Below, piece by piece: positions 6,691 through 15,581 of a stretch of 30,788 nucleotides of DNA. Position 1 is the stretch's first letter, and each line of letters starts with the position of its first letter. The DNA comes from CALLMJ01 sp964493765 (GTDB lineage: Bacteria > Bacteroidota > Bacteroidia > J057 > CALLMJ01). Made by a program: the position numbers and the translations under genes. Under the pieces are notes generated by a model. That model made no database searches. It saw only the letters and a program-made list of their open reading frames with translations, and was not told the DNA's origin. The stretch spans positions 1 through 30,788 of the forward strand of contig CAZBPK010000134.1 in the NCBI GenBank assembly GCA_964493765.1. The letters are read 5' to 3'.

Positions 6691-8106
6691 TTAAACTTTT
6701 TTCTTAAATATTTTAGAAAAAAACAATTTCCATGCGTGTAAATCAAAAAGTTTGGAATCTGAACTTGCTTGAAAGGTAATAAAAATAGCCATAGGAACCA
6801 TCACTAACGCGGGTAATGATGCACCCATAAATGCCGATAAAACATCATCTCTAGACATTTTTTTTCCGTAACTCAACAATACATAAAAAACGATAAAAAA
6901 TGCAATAGAAACGATAGTGGGTAATCCCATACCTCCTTTTCTAATAATCGCTCCAAGGGGTGCTCCAATAAATAACATGATTAAACAGGCAATTGGCATG
7001 GTATATTTGTTAAACATTTCATATTCAAATTTATTTAAAGTAGTTTTTTCTTGTCCATGTCTTATAATTGCAAATTCTAAAAAATTTTTAATACTTCTCA
7101 TGTTATTTTGTGCTTTTGCAATCACTATTTCACGCTGAGATTTTTCTATTAAATCGGTAATTTTATCATATTTGATGATTTCGTAATGGGTTGTATCATT
7201 TAGTGGAAGGCTTTCTTGCCAATGAATTAAAGGTTCTAAATAATTTTTGGCTTCAACTTTTAAAGAATCATTAATTATTTTTAAGCTATCCACAGCGGAT
7301 TTGATTTCTAAAATATTCAACATATATTGATGGCTGGAAAAAAGTTTTTCATCGGTTCTTTCCAATTTAAAGCCTGATAAATCAAAGTAATGAATCATTT
7401 TATCAAAATAGAAAGTAGAATGAGCAAAAGAATTGGGTTTACCATCTTCGGGATAAACTTCTTCGTACCTTTTTCCGTTGAATAAAGTCATTTTTAGATA
7501 CATATAATCTTCATTGACTTCCATATAAGCAGAATCTGCAATTAATACATTCAAGTTACCACGATTTGCAGAATGGTCGTAAATATGAACATCTTTTAGA
7601 GTACCTTCTGGAGTTCTGTCCAAAATTCTGATAGCATAACCATCAATACCTTTATAATAACTACCGGGTTTTAAAGTAAACTCAGGCTTAGCATTGCTTA
7701 AATCGTACAAAAGGCTATATAATTTCAAATTAGACCAAGGAATTACATAGGTTGTAAAACTAAAAGAAATTCCCGTTAGAATCAAAGTTGCAATAAAAAT
7801 GGGATAAATAACCCTTTGCAAACTAATTCCGCTAGCTTTTATAGCAGATAATTCATAATTTTCTCCTAACCTTCCTAAGGTCATCAAAGAACCTACTAAT
7901 ATACCTAAAGGTAAAGCTAAAACAGATAATTGAAAAGAAGCATAACCAAAAAGTTTAGCAATTAAAACAGAAGAAAAACCTTTTCCAAATATATCATCTT
8001 GGTATTTAGCAATAAATTGTAAAACCAAAACAAACAAAGCGACTGCAAAAGAAACGGTAAAATTGGGTAAGAAAGAAAGTAAAACTAATTTATGAAGTTT
8101 TTTCAT
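6691..8106 (-). CDS. LptF/LptG (YjgP/YjgQ) family permease
   Basis: Inner-membrane permease of the LPS export ABC system, which moves LPS from the inner membrane to the Lpt bridge together with LptB. Three hydrophobic helices lie in the first 125 residues (including FGYASFQLSVLALPLGILVG and the family-typical LGRLGENYELSAIKASGIS). A periplasmic beta-jellyroll-like domain spans about 130-340, and three more helices lie near the C-terminus (IACLIMLFIGAPLGAIIRKG, then PTIVSIAFFIVFYVLLSYG). Length (471) is within the range of larger Bacteroidota members; I cannot tell LptF from LptG. It starts 4 bases after the thioredoxin-like lipoprotein gene, so they are one operon. The transcript runs into repeat R1. 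Confidence 0.9.
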   Translation of the reverse strand: MKKLHKLVLLSFLPNFTVSFAVALFVLVLQFIAKYQDDIFGKGFSSVLIAKLFGYASFQLSVLALPLGILVGSLMTLGRLGENYELSAIKASGISLQRVIYPIFIATLILTGISFSFTTYVIPWSNLKLYSLLYDLSNAKPEFTLKPGSYYKGIDGYAIRILDRTPEGTLKDVHIYDHSANRGNLNVLIADSAYMEVNEDYMYLKMTLFNGKRYEEVYPEDGKPNSFAHSTFYFDKMIHYFDLSGFKLERTDEKLFSSHQYMLNILEIKSAVDSLKIINDSLKVEAKNYLEPLIHWQESLPLNDTTHYEIIKYDKITDLIEKSQREIVIAKAQNNMRSIKNFLEFAIIRHGQEKTTLNKFEYEMFNKYTMPIACLIMLFIGAPLGAIIRKGGMGLPTIVSIAFFIVFYVLLSYGKKMSRDDVLSAFMGASLPALVMVPMAIFITFQASSDSKLFDLHAWKLFFSKIFKKKV

Positions 8107-8110
8107 GATA

Positions 8111-8614
8111 TTATCTTATCCCTTTTTCTTTGAGATTGAAATACAAAGTTTTTTCTAATTTACGTTTATAGGGTTTTACTTTTAAACGCCCAATTTCATT
8201 TTGAGTTCCCGCTTCAAAAAATATAAACATGGGAATACTATCCACTTGATAAGTTTGGAACCATTTTAAAGAATCTTTTTTGGTGGTATCAACAGAAATG
8301 ATTTGCATATCTTGAATTGGCATATAAGATTTTATAGCCATAAATTTAGGAACCCATTTTCTACTATCCGAGCACCAAGTACCTAAAAATAATTTTAAAT
8401 CCATTGGAACATTTAAACGTTTTAAAGAATCCAAATAAGTGGAATCGGGTTTATATTTTTCATTAACTTTTACTTTCCACTGGCAAGAATCCGAAAATTC
8501 TGACCATGAGTAATAACCTCTTAAATATTGATTTTTTTTGCAACTTTCTAAAAATAAAAACAAGAAAATTACGGAACAAAATATCAAAAATCGTTGAAAA
8601 AAAGTGGATTTCAT
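8111..8614 (-). CDS. Thioredoxin-fold lipoprotein with CSDS motif
   Basis: Predicted lipoprotein with a thioredoxin fold. A hydrophobic signal ends in the lipobox LESC, with Cys25 as lipidation site. The fold signature is LFLGTWCSDSRKWVPKF around residues 75-91, where Cys81 is kept but the second Cys of a CxxC pair is Ser84. Later VDSIPMFIFFEAGTQ carries the cis-proline turn. The WCSDS variant is familiar from Bacteroidota proteins annotated as thioredoxin family, so it is a family trait, not a local mutation. With one Cys it cannot be a normal dithiol oxidoreductase; a role in thiol binding or monothiol exchange is possible. Start is fixed by the signal peptide. A -7 box lies 5 bases upstream. 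It is first in an operon with the LptF/G gene. Confidence 0.8.
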   Translation of the reverse strand: MKSTFFQRFLIFCSVIFLFLFLESCKKNQYLRGYYSWSEFSDSCQWKVKVNEKYKPDSTYLDSLKRLNVPMDLKLFLGTWCSDSRKWVPKFMAIKSYMPIQDMQIISVDTTKKDSLKWFQTYQVDSIPMFIFFEAGTQNEIGRLKVKPYKRKLEKTLYFNLKEKGIR

Positions 8615-8619
8615 TCATG

Positions 8620-8627
8620 CAAAAATA
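8620..8627 (-). promoter_or_regulatory. -7 box TATTTTTG for the lipoprotein gene
   Basis: Matches TAnnTTTG on the minus strand with only 5 bases before the ATG at 8614. If functional, transcription would begin at or next to the start codon, so the mRNA would be leaderless. No -33 TTG seen. Confidence 0.4.
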
Positions 8628-8670
8628 CATAAAGTTTGAAAAAGAAAAAATTGGGTTAAGATAAAAAAGA

Positions 8671-8815
8671 TTTGGGCGTGCCCCTCATGCTGCGCATTCG
8701 GGTCGGGCTGTTTCGGGCTTCGCTATCGCTTCGGCAATCCTTTGGTTGCTCAAAATTCGCAACCAAAGGCAGTGCTAAAAACCCTTCACATCCCTCACGC
8801 ACATCACACAATAAT
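8671..8815 (+). repeat. GC-rich dispersed repeat, copy R2
   Basis: A 145-base copy starting TTTGGGCGTG and ending near CCCTCACGC plus a short AT tail (ATCACACAATAA). It contains the longest internal hairpin of the three copies: CCTTTGGTTGC (8739-8749) pairs perfectly with GCAACCAAAGG (8759-8769), extended by GCA/TGC after an internal loop. It lies 18 bases after the stop codon of the AddB-like gene and 43 bases upstream of the -7 box of the next gene. Confidence 0.85.
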
Positions 8816-8833
8816 TATTGCGGCATTTTGGCA

Positions 8834-11626
8834 TCAGTTGTTTAGCAAATGAAACTTTCCACAATTCTTTAAAAATGGGCAATATTTACAATTGTTTTCA
8901 TTCGTAGTTTGTTTAAAAGGAACACTTCTATTTAACAATTCTTGAATTTTAAAATCTATAAAGTTCTCAAAATCATTTTTTAAACTATGATAATCCGAAC
9001 TAGTATTTTTCTCATTTTCTAAATTCTGTAGCCCTTTTTCTAAACTTCTAAAACTGTAAATTCCTGAATAAATTTTTTTTGATTTTTCTTTGGGAGCAAG
9101 GTTATGATATAATAACATTGAATAAAACATTAATTGAAAAGCCTCTTTATGGTTAATGATTTGTTCCGTAGAAAAAGCCTCTAAATTTTCAAAATGAGTT
9201 TTTCCAATTCTCCCTGACTTATAATCAATAATTTGATAAAAATCTTCACTCAATTCAATTCTATCAATAGTACCTTTTAAGGTAACTATACAGCTATCCA
9301 TTTTCCATTCAATTTTTAGCTCTTTTTCCAAGTCAAATATTTTAATTTTTTGATTTCCAAGCCTTTCAATATCCTTTTGAATAATTTTTTGAATAATATT
9401 TTCAATTACTTTTAATAGGAAAAAGTTTTTACCTTCTTCAGATTTATTTTTAGCAGTATTTACAAACTTTTGATATACAATTTGGCTAATCGTTAGCGGG
9501 TTGTTCTCTAGCCATTTTTTTAATATGTTAGAGTTCAACTCAAACATAGTTTTCATAATTTTATTGGTATTCAAATGATTTTTATAGATACTTTCTAAAG
9601 AATCATGAGCAATGGTACCAAATTCATTTGCCATTAAATCTTCTTCAAATTCATCTATGGGTTTAATTTTTTCAATATAAGTATAATAAAACTTTAAAGG
9701 GCACAATAAATAAGTAATTAAAGTAGTTGGAGCAACGCCGTCGGTTAATTTTTTATAAATTTTCTGGAGAACTTCTTCCTTCTTTTCAATGAAAATGGGT
9801 TCAATTTTTCTTTCCCTCTTAGAGGAAAATGAAAAATGCAAAGTTTCAATTTGAATATCTTTAAATTTATTAAAAAGTATTTCAATTTGCTTGATAAACC
9901 TGCTTTCTTCTTCGCTATCATTATGATTATAAAACAAATACACTTCCTCAGCTCTATGAAAAAGTCTATAAAAAAGATAAGCAAAACGAGCATCAAAATC
10001 CTCAGGAGTTCTTAATCCATAACCTCTTTTAATTTCCATAGGAATAAATGAAGAAAAATCAGCGGATTTGGGTAAAATTCCCTCATTTACATTCATCAAA
10101 AAAACCTTTCGAAAATCCAAACATTGGCTTTCTGTTAATTCCATTACTTGTAAACCTTTTAATGGCTCTCCACTAAAGGGAATATATTCGGTTTGAATTA
10201 ACTGTCTGAAAATTATAAGTAAAGTTTTCCAAGAAATCTCTTGTTTACTGATTTTCTCAGCATTGTTTTTTAATTTGGATAGAAATAACAAATTATAGTA
10301 AAGTTCTTGACTTTCCAATTCATTGATAGGAAGCTCCTCTTGATTTTTTAAACCCATTATCCAATTTTGTAAAAAGTCTATAGATTCAGAAAACGAATCA
10401 ACTTCTAACCATTTTTTCACAAAACACAGTTCTAATAAAAATTGAGTATCTTCAGCATTCAAAGGTTTATGAAATTCTATTTTACTAATCTTTTGTTTTT
10501 CTTCTTCATCAAAAAAGTGTTGGATATAAGGCTCGTGAATAATTTTTGTTAATAATTCTTGAAATTTAGAATTGTAACGAAGAACTTTTAATTCCATAAG
10601 TTCCAAAATGATTTTAGATGTATAAGTTTTTTCTAATGGAAATCCAAGGGTAATATTAATTTGTTTTAGTTCTTCAGGCAAGCTGTTTAAAAGTACATCT
10701 AACTGAGAAGAATCATTTAAAACAATTGCAAATTCTTCTAAATCAATATTTTGAAATTCGTTAAGTTGATATTTTAAAATGCATTGGCACAACTTGAATT
10801 GTTCAACTGAGTTTTTGCATGGAACCAAATAAATTTTCAACAAATGGTTATGAATATAGGATTCTTTTTCAATGGTATATTTAAGTTTATTTTGAATTTT
10901 GAGAAATAATCTTGCAATTTCACTTTTTGAATTTTCTTGTGAAAAGAAAAATTCATCAACATCAAAATAAAATTTTACTCTATCCTTTAAAAGACTAATA
11001 AATTCTAATTCAGTATTTTGAAAATCAGAAAAGCCAATAAAATAAATATTTCTCCCTTTGATGGAAATACTTTGATTTCTTAATTTTTGATTTAAGAGTT
11101 TCAGAGCATAGCCATAATAAGCTGATTTTTTGTTTTTTACGATATGAGTTATAAAATTTTGATATAGATGACCAAGTTTATCCCAAAAATAAAAAAACTT
11201 ATTTCTGAAATCTGTTGGATTATCAAGCCCAAAACTTTCTACATAGCCCTCAATTTTTTGTAATTCAGATACATTTTTAAGAATATCTTTAGAAGAACGA
11301 TTAGAAAAATCAATTTCTTCAAAATCTTTCAAAAGAATTTGAGACCACATAAAAAAAGTTTCAAAATTTTCATTATCAAATATTTTTTGATAAACTTCGA
11401 AGAACTCAAAAGTCAAATTAAAATTGTCCAATTTATTGAGTTCAATGATTTCAAAAACAAATTCTCTTAAATCTTTGGAATAAGGAAATAAAAATGGATT
11501 TTCAATCTGGGTTTTTAAATATTTTTCAAAAAAAACTACCGAACGTTTGTTAGGGAAAATAAAAATATCTTTATAAAAATCCGGTATTTTAATCAATTCA
11601 TGGACTACGCGTTCTAAAAATTTCAT
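8834..11626 (-). CDS. AddB-like PD-(D/E)XK nuclease family protein
   Basis: Large DNA-processing protein resembling AddB, the partner of AddA in double-strand-break resection. The C-terminal nuclease shows EFGTIAHDSLE, the metal-binding GTIDRIE (Asp788) and IIDYKSG (Asp801, Lys803). Four cysteines are placed as in AddB iron-sulfur nucleases: Cys642 in LLCPLKFYY, then Cys913, Cys916 and Cys922 in NCKYCPFLKNC. The first 600 residues correspond to a helicase-like half; near the N-terminus FPNKRSVVFFEKYL stands where an ATPase P-loop would be but lacks the GxxGxGKT pattern, so no ATP binding is expected there. Length (930) suits AddB. The gene follows the HEAT-repeat repair gene by 27 bases. No addA is in the window. 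Repeat R2 follows its stop. Confidence 0.85.
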   Translation of the reverse strand: MKFLERVVHELIKIPDFYKDIFIFPNKRSVVFFEKYLKTQIENPFLFPYSKDLREFVFEIIELNKLDNFNLTFEFFEVYQKIFDNENFETFFMWSQILLKDFEEIDFSNRSSKDILKNVSELQKIEGYVESFGLDNPTDFRNKFFYFWDKLGHLYQNFITHIVKNKKSAYYGYALKLLNQKLRNQSISIKGRNIYFIGFSDFQNTELEFISLLKDRVKFYFDVDEFFFSQENSKSEIARLFLKIQNKLKYTIEKESYIHNHLLKIYLVPCKNSVEQFKLCQCILKYQLNEFQNIDLEEFAIVLNDSSQLDVLLNSLPEELKQINITLGFPLEKTYTSKIILELMELKVLRYNSKFQELLTKIIHEPYIQHFFDEEEKQKISKIEFHKPLNAEDTQFLLELCFVKKWLEVDSFSESIDFLQNWIMGLKNQEELPINELESQELYYNLLFLSKLKNNAEKISKQEISWKTLLIIFRQLIQTEYIPFSGEPLKGLQVMELTESQCLDFRKVFLMNVNEGILPKSADFSSFIPMEIKRGYGLRTPEDFDARFAYLFYRLFHRAEEVYLFYNHNDSEEESRFIKQIEILFNKFKDIQIETLHFSFSSKRERKIEPIFIEKKEEVLQKIYKKLTDGVAPTTLITYLLCPLKFYYTYIEKIKPIDEFEEDLMANEFGTIAHDSLESIYKNHLNTNKIMKTMFELNSNILKKWLENNPLTISQIVYQKFVNTAKNKSEEGKNFFLLKVIENIIQKIIQKDIERLGNQKIKIFDLEKELKIEWKMDSCIVTLKGTIDRIELSEDFYQIIDYKSGRIGKTHFENLEAFSTEQIINHKEAFQLMFYSMLLYHNLAPKEKSKKIYSGIYSFRSLEKGLQNLENEKNTSSDYHSLKNDFENFIDFKIQELLNRSVPFKQTTNENNCKYCPFLKNCGKFHLLNN

Positions 11627-11653
11627 AGTATATAAAAATTTAAGATTGTAAAC

Positions 11654-12436
11654 TTACTTTTTGTTCAGGGTTCTTAAAGCTCTTTTGATGATATAATCAG
11701 TAAAAGGATTAACCTCCTTTTCCCATTGTTTACATAGTTCTATGACAAACTCGGGTTGAGATTTAGAAGCATCATTCAGCCAATTGGCAATACTATTTTG
11801 AACATAACGATGTTTTTCATTTTTTAAAGGTTCTAAGATTGGCAAAGCTATTTGAGGATTTTCTTTCAACTCTGGAATATGGGAACACCAAACCCCACGA
11901 GGTCTTAGAACTTCTATTGCAAATCTACGAATGAAAGGTTTTTCATCTTTTACCCAAATTTTTAACAATGGAATGCTATATTCCAAATTTTGTGATAAGG
12001 TTTTACGGGCAGCCATCCAAGCAGATTCCCTTACTCCAAAATGCTCATCATCAGCGAATTTTTTAATATTTACTAATAATTTATCAATATCCTTTTCATA
12101 TTGAAATCCCGTAACAAAAGCCGCCCAACTTCTAGCAACGTCAGAAACATGATTACTTAAACAATCTAAAAACTCAAAATCGTTATTTTCTTGAATTTGA
12201 CAAAACATTTCTTTTGAAATCCATTGATGTAGAGCATTTTTTTTTAGATTCTTAGGAATTTCATTCCTTAAATAATGATTTCTTTTAGAAGAATCCAAAA
12301 GATAATTAAGAAATAAAACTGGGTCAATGACAAGCCATTCAATTAAATTTCGAGTAGGTCTTAACCCTTTATTAAGTGCTTCAAAAAGTTCAGGAGTTAC
12401 CTGTTTCAATGTTTTTGGAGGCTTATAATCATTCAT
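11654..12436 (-). CDS. HEAT-repeat protein, DNA alkylation repair (AlkD/AlkC-like)
   Basis: Helical-repeat protein most like the DNA alkylation repair glycosylase superfamily, which removes alkylated purines using a HEAT-like fold. At 260 residues it has the right size. Visible repeats include VSDVARSWAAF, DEHFGVRESAWMAARKTL, PFIRRFAIEVLRPRGVW, and HRYVQNSIANWLNDASKS; the RRFAIE and QNSIANWLND helices are typical of this family. Catalytic residues cannot be assigned with certainty by eye, so it could instead be a non-catalytic relative. It is first in a two-gene operon with the AddB-like nuclease, which supports a DNA-repair role. It is divergent from the epimerase gene with 67 bases between starts. 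Confidence 0.75.
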   Translation of the reverse strand: MNDYKPPKTLKQVTPELFEALNKGLRPTRNLIEWLVIDPVLFLNYLLDSSKRNHYLRNEIPKNLKKNALHQWISKEMFCQIQENNDFEFLDCLSNHVSDVARSWAAFVTGFQYEKDIDKLLVNIKKFADDEHFGVRESAWMAARKTLSQNLEYSIPLLKIWVKDEKPFIRRFAIEVLRPRGVWCSHIPELKENPQIALPILEPLKNEKHRYVQNSIANWLNDASKSQPEFVIELCKQWEKEVNPFTDYIIKRALRTLNKK

Positions 12437-12473
12437 TATGCAATAATAAGAAATTTCATTTTCATTTTCTTTT

Positions 12474-12481
12474 TAATTTTG
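12474..12481 (+). promoter_or_regulatory. -7 box TAATTTTG for the epimerase operon
   Basis: Matches TAnnTTTG, 22 bases before the ATG at 12504. No TTG with proper -33 spacing is visible in the AT-rich region shared with the divergent repair gene. Confidence 0.45.
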
Positions 12482-12503
12482 CATTTTATTATTGATTTAA
12501 TTC

Positions 12504-13553
12504 ATGCAAAAAATACATTTAATTTCTGGTGGTTGTGGTTTTGTGGGAAGAAATTTAGTAAAAAGATTATATCAAACTACCCAAGATAAACTTATAATTG
12601 TTGATGATTTATCTACAGGGACAATCCCCGAGACTTGGTTTCCTAATATTTCTCTTAAAAATCATGAGAATTACCAAATTTTAGATCGAGAAGAAAGGGT
12701 TATATTTTGGAAAGGCGATTTTAAAAACTTTTTGTGGTACATGAGAAATGAAAAGCAATGGTTACAAAAAACTTTTGGTATAGAAAGGTTTAATGATGTT
12801 TATCATTTTGCAGCGATTGTAGGTGGTCGTTCTAAGATTGATGGAGATCCTATGGCTGTTGCTTTAGACTTAGCGATTGATGCAGAACTTTTTTATTGGG
12901 CTGTTCAACATAAACCAGACCGAATTTTGTATCCTAGTTCAAGTGCAGCCTACCCTATTTCTCTACAAACTGATAACGCCGCTATTGCATTAAAAGAAAC
13001 AGATATACAATTTGGTGGTGCATTAGGTCAACCCGATATGACTTACGGATGGTCGAAATTAACGGGGGAATATTTAGCTCAGATTGCTGCAAAACATTAC
13101 GGTTTAAAAGTAGCATGTGTAAGGCCATTCTCTGGTTATGGTGAAGACCAAGATTTAAGTTATCCTATTCCTGCTATTGCAGCAAGAGCCGCAAGAAAAG
13201 AAGACCCCTTTGAAGTTTGGGGTTCTGGCTTCCAAGGTAGAGATTTTGTCCATATTGATGATTGTATTGATTGTATTTTATTGGCAATTAATAATATACA
13301 TGATGGTTCTGCGATTAATATTGGTTTTGGGAAACTCACTACCTTTCGTGAAATTATTGATTTATTTTGTGAATTTGCGGGTTATCAACCCACTATAAAA
13401 CCCTTATTAGACAAACCCGTTGGCGTTCATTCTCGTTATGCAGATATGACTTACGTAACTAATCAATTTGGATGGTATCCTAAAATTTCTTTAAGAGAAG
13501 GTATGAAACGAGTTTATGATGCATCGGTTCAAAGAATGAAAAAAAATTCATGA
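12504..13553 (+). CDS. NAD-dependent sugar-nucleotide epimerase/dehydratase
   Basis: Extended SDR enzyme, expected to act on a nucleotide sugar for surface glycan making. The NAD site is SGGCGFVGRNL at the N-terminus, followed by VDDLSTG. The active site has YPSSSAAYP and the Tyr-Lys pair of YGWSKLTGEY. The C-terminal half carries VRPFSGYGEDQ, FEVWGSGFQGRDFVHIDD (sugar-binding side) and AINIGFGK. The pattern is nearest to GDP-mannose 3,5-epimerase and dTDP-glucose 4,6-dehydratase-like proteins, but the substrate cannot be fixed from sequence alone. Insertions between residues 45 and 95 (acidic and aromatic, e.g. NFLWYMRNEKQW) are unlike the short classical forms. It overlaps the methyltransferase gene by ATGA, so translation is coupled. 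Confidence 0.88.
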   Translation: MQKIHLISGGCGFVGRNLVKRLYQTTQDKLIIVDDLSTGTIPETWFPNISLKNHENYQILDREERVIFWKGDFKNFLWYMRNEKQWLQKTFGIERFNDVYHFAAIVGGRSKIDGDPMAVALDLAIDAELFYWAVQHKPDRILYPSSSAAYPISLQTDNAAIALKETDIQFGGALGQPDMTYGWSKLTGEYLAQIAAKHYGLKVACVRPFSGYGEDQDLSYPIPAIAARAARKEDPFEVWGSGFQGRDFVHIDDCIDCILLAINNIHDGSAINIGFGKLTTFREIIDLFCEFAGYQPTIKPLLDKPVGVHSRYADMTYVTNQFGWYPKISLREGMKRVYDASVQRMKKNS

Positions 13554-14260
13554 ATCCCTTTTTATTAAAACAGTATTTTGAGCCTACTCCCATTTTGGGT
13601 ATGCTTTTTAATCCTTTCTATATTGCAAGGCGAGCTTTATGGAAAGAAATCTCCAATATGGGTAAAAAAATTCAAGGGAAAACTTTAGATATTGGGTGTG
13701 GCTCAAAACCTTATGAAAAATGCTTCCTTTCTTCTGAATACATTGGTTTAGAAATAGATAACACCATCAATAGAGAAATAAAAAAAATTGATGTCTTTTA
13801 TGATGGAAAAAAAATTCCCTTTGAAACAGAAACATTTGATTCTGCTGTATGTTTTCAAGTGTTAGAACACGTTTTTGAACCAACAGAATTTTTAAATGAG
13901 ATTCATAGAATTTTAAAACCTAATGGAAAATTATTATTAACCGTTCCATTTGTTTGGGACGAACACGAACAACCTTTTGATTACGCACGCTATAGTTCAA
14001 TGGGCTTAAAATACTTACTTGAAAAACATGGCTTTGAAATTATTGAACATAAAAAAACTGTTCAGGATTTTGCTGTAATTGTTCAACTCATTTCGGAATA
14101 CTTTTATAAAATGAGTTACAAAAATAAAATCACCAAATATTTAGCCATGCTTTTTTTAATTTTTCCTACTTTTTTATTGGGAAGTTTTATAGCTTGGCTA
14201 TTTCCTAAAAACCCTGATTTATTTTTAGACAATGTTATTTTAGTCCAAAAAAAATCATAA
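13550..14260 (+). CDS. Class I SAM-dependent methyltransferase with C-terminal hydrophobic segment
   Basis: Methyltransferase of the Methyltransf_11 type. Motif I is KTLDIGCGSKPYE (about residues 45-57), followed by the acidic motif II region YIGLEIDN, then FDSAVCFQVLEHVFEP and the post-motif LNEIHRILKPNGKLLLTVPF. A strongly hydrophobic segment near the end (AMLFLIFPTFLLGSFIAWLF) could anchor it to the membrane, which would suit a glycan or lipid-linked acceptor. Its ATG overlaps the epimerase stop (ATGA), so the pair probably serves one pathway; the methylated product is unknown. It is convergent with rimO, 13 bases apart, and no hairpin terminator is evident between. Confidence 0.88.
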   Translation: MNPFLLKQYFEPTPILGMLFNPFYIARRALWKEISNMGKKIQGKTLDIGCGSKPYEKCFLSSEYIGLEIDNTINREIKKIDVFYDGKKIPFETETFDSAVCFQVLEHVFEPTEFLNEIHRILKPNGKLLLTVPFVWDEHEQPFDYARYSSMGLKYLLEKHGFEIIEHKKTVQDFAVIVQLISEYFYKMSYKNKITKYLAMLFLIFPTFLLGSFIAWLFPKNPDLFLDNVILVQKKS

Positions 14261-14273
14261 GCCATTATTTAGA

Positions 14274-15575
14274 TTACAGCACTACACTTCCAAACAAATC
14301 AAACTCTTCTGCTTTGTCTATCAAAATATTATAAAATTCACCAATTTTTAATTGAGCATTCTGAATAACTACCTCATTATCTACTTCAGGGGAATCGTGT
14401 TCTGTTCTACCGATATAAAATGCACCTTCTTTTCTATCTATCAAAACTTTAAAAGTTTTTCCTATTTTGGATTGATTTTTTTGCCAAGAAATATCTTGTT
14501 GGATATACATCAAATCGGCTTTTCTTTGTTCTTTGATTTCTTCGGGTACATTGTCTTCTAATAGATAAGCGGCTGTATTTTCTTCATGAGAGTAAGTAAA
14601 AACGCCTACTCTATCAAATTGAATATCTTGAACAAAATCACAAAGTTCTTGAAAATCTTTTTCGGTTTCGTTAGGATAACCTACAATGAAAGTAGTCCTT
14701 AATGCAATTTCAGGAATTTCTTGTTTGATGGTTTGGAGTAATTCATAAGTTTTCTCTTTGGTAATACCTCGCTTCATGGATTTTAGCATTTCATTAGAAG
14801 CATGTTGCAAAGGCATATCCAGATATTTACAAATGTTGGGTCTTTCTTTGATAGGCTTTAAAATTTCTAAAGGGAAACCTGCAGGGTAAGCATATTGTAA
14901 ACGAATCCACTCTAAACCTTGAATATCAGAAAGTTGATATAATAAATCTGCTAATTTTCTTTGATTGTATAAATCTAAACCATAAAAAGTTAAGTCTTGT
15001 GCAATGAGAATAATTTCTTTTACACCACGAGAAACCAAAAATTTGGCTTCCTCCACTAAGGATTCAATACTTCTAGAAACGTGTTTACCACGCATTAAAG
15101 GAATTGCACAAAAGGAACAAGGTCTATTACAGCCTTCGGAAATTTTTAAGTAAGCATAATGACTATCCGTAGTAATTAAACGTTCTCCAATTAATTCCTT
15201 TTTATAATCTGCATTGAGTTTATTGAGAAGAGCAGGTAGTTCCATCGTACCAAAAAAGGCATCCACTTCAGGAAGTTCTACATTCAAATCTTCACGGTAT
15301 CTTTCTGATAAACAACCTGTTACAAATAATTTTTCAATTTTACCAAGTTTCTTTTTTTCAGCATATTCTACGATAGCTTGTATAGACTCTTCTTTGGCTC
15401 TATCAATAAAACCGCAGGTATTGATAATCACAATATTAGACTTTTTACGAGTTTCATGCTCGGCTTCTATATTATTACCTCTTAATTGGGTTAAAAGGAC
15501 TTCGGAGTCCACACGATTTTTGGAACATCCTAAAGTAATAATGTTTACACGATTGATTTTATCTTTTGTTTTCAT
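14274..15575 (-). CDS. rimO: Ribosomal protein S12 methylthiotransferase RimO
   Basis: Radical-SAM enzyme that adds a methylthio group to the conserved Asp of ribosomal protein S12. The UPF0004 domain has its three cluster cysteines Cys17 (TLGCSKNRVDSE), Cys54 (NTCGFID) and Cys88 (VTGCLSERY). The radical-SAM triad is Cys149, Cys153, Cys156 (SEGCNRPCSFCAIP). A TRAM domain closes the protein (FKVLIDRKEGAFYIGRTEHD). The GCSKNRVDSE signature and TRAM end separate RimO from MiaB. Length (433) is normal. It is last in the purL - carbonic anhydrase - rimO operon, 6 bases after the anhydrase gene. Confidence 0.96.
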   Translation of the reverse strand: MKTKDKINRVNIITLGCSKNRVDSEVLLTQLRGNNIEAEHETRKKSNIVIINTCGFIDRAKEESIQAIVEYAEKKKLGKIEKLFVTGCLSERYREDLNVELPEVDAFFGTMELPALLNKLNADYKKELIGERLITTDSHYAYLKISEGCNRPCSFCAIPLMRGKHVSRSIESLVEEAKFLVSRGVKEIILIAQDLTFYGLDLYNQRKLADLLYQLSDIQGLEWIRLQYAYPAGFPLEILKPIKERPNICKYLDMPLQHASNEMLKSMKRGITKEKTYELLQTIKQEIPEIALRTTFIVGYPNETEKDFQELCDFVQDIQFDRVGVFTYSHEENTAAYLLEDNVPEEIKEQRKADLMYIQQDISWQKNQSKIGKTFKVLIDRKEGAFYIGRTEHDSPEVDNEVVIQNAQLKIGEFYNILIDKAEEFDLFGSVVL

Positions 15576-15581
15576 ATAAAA

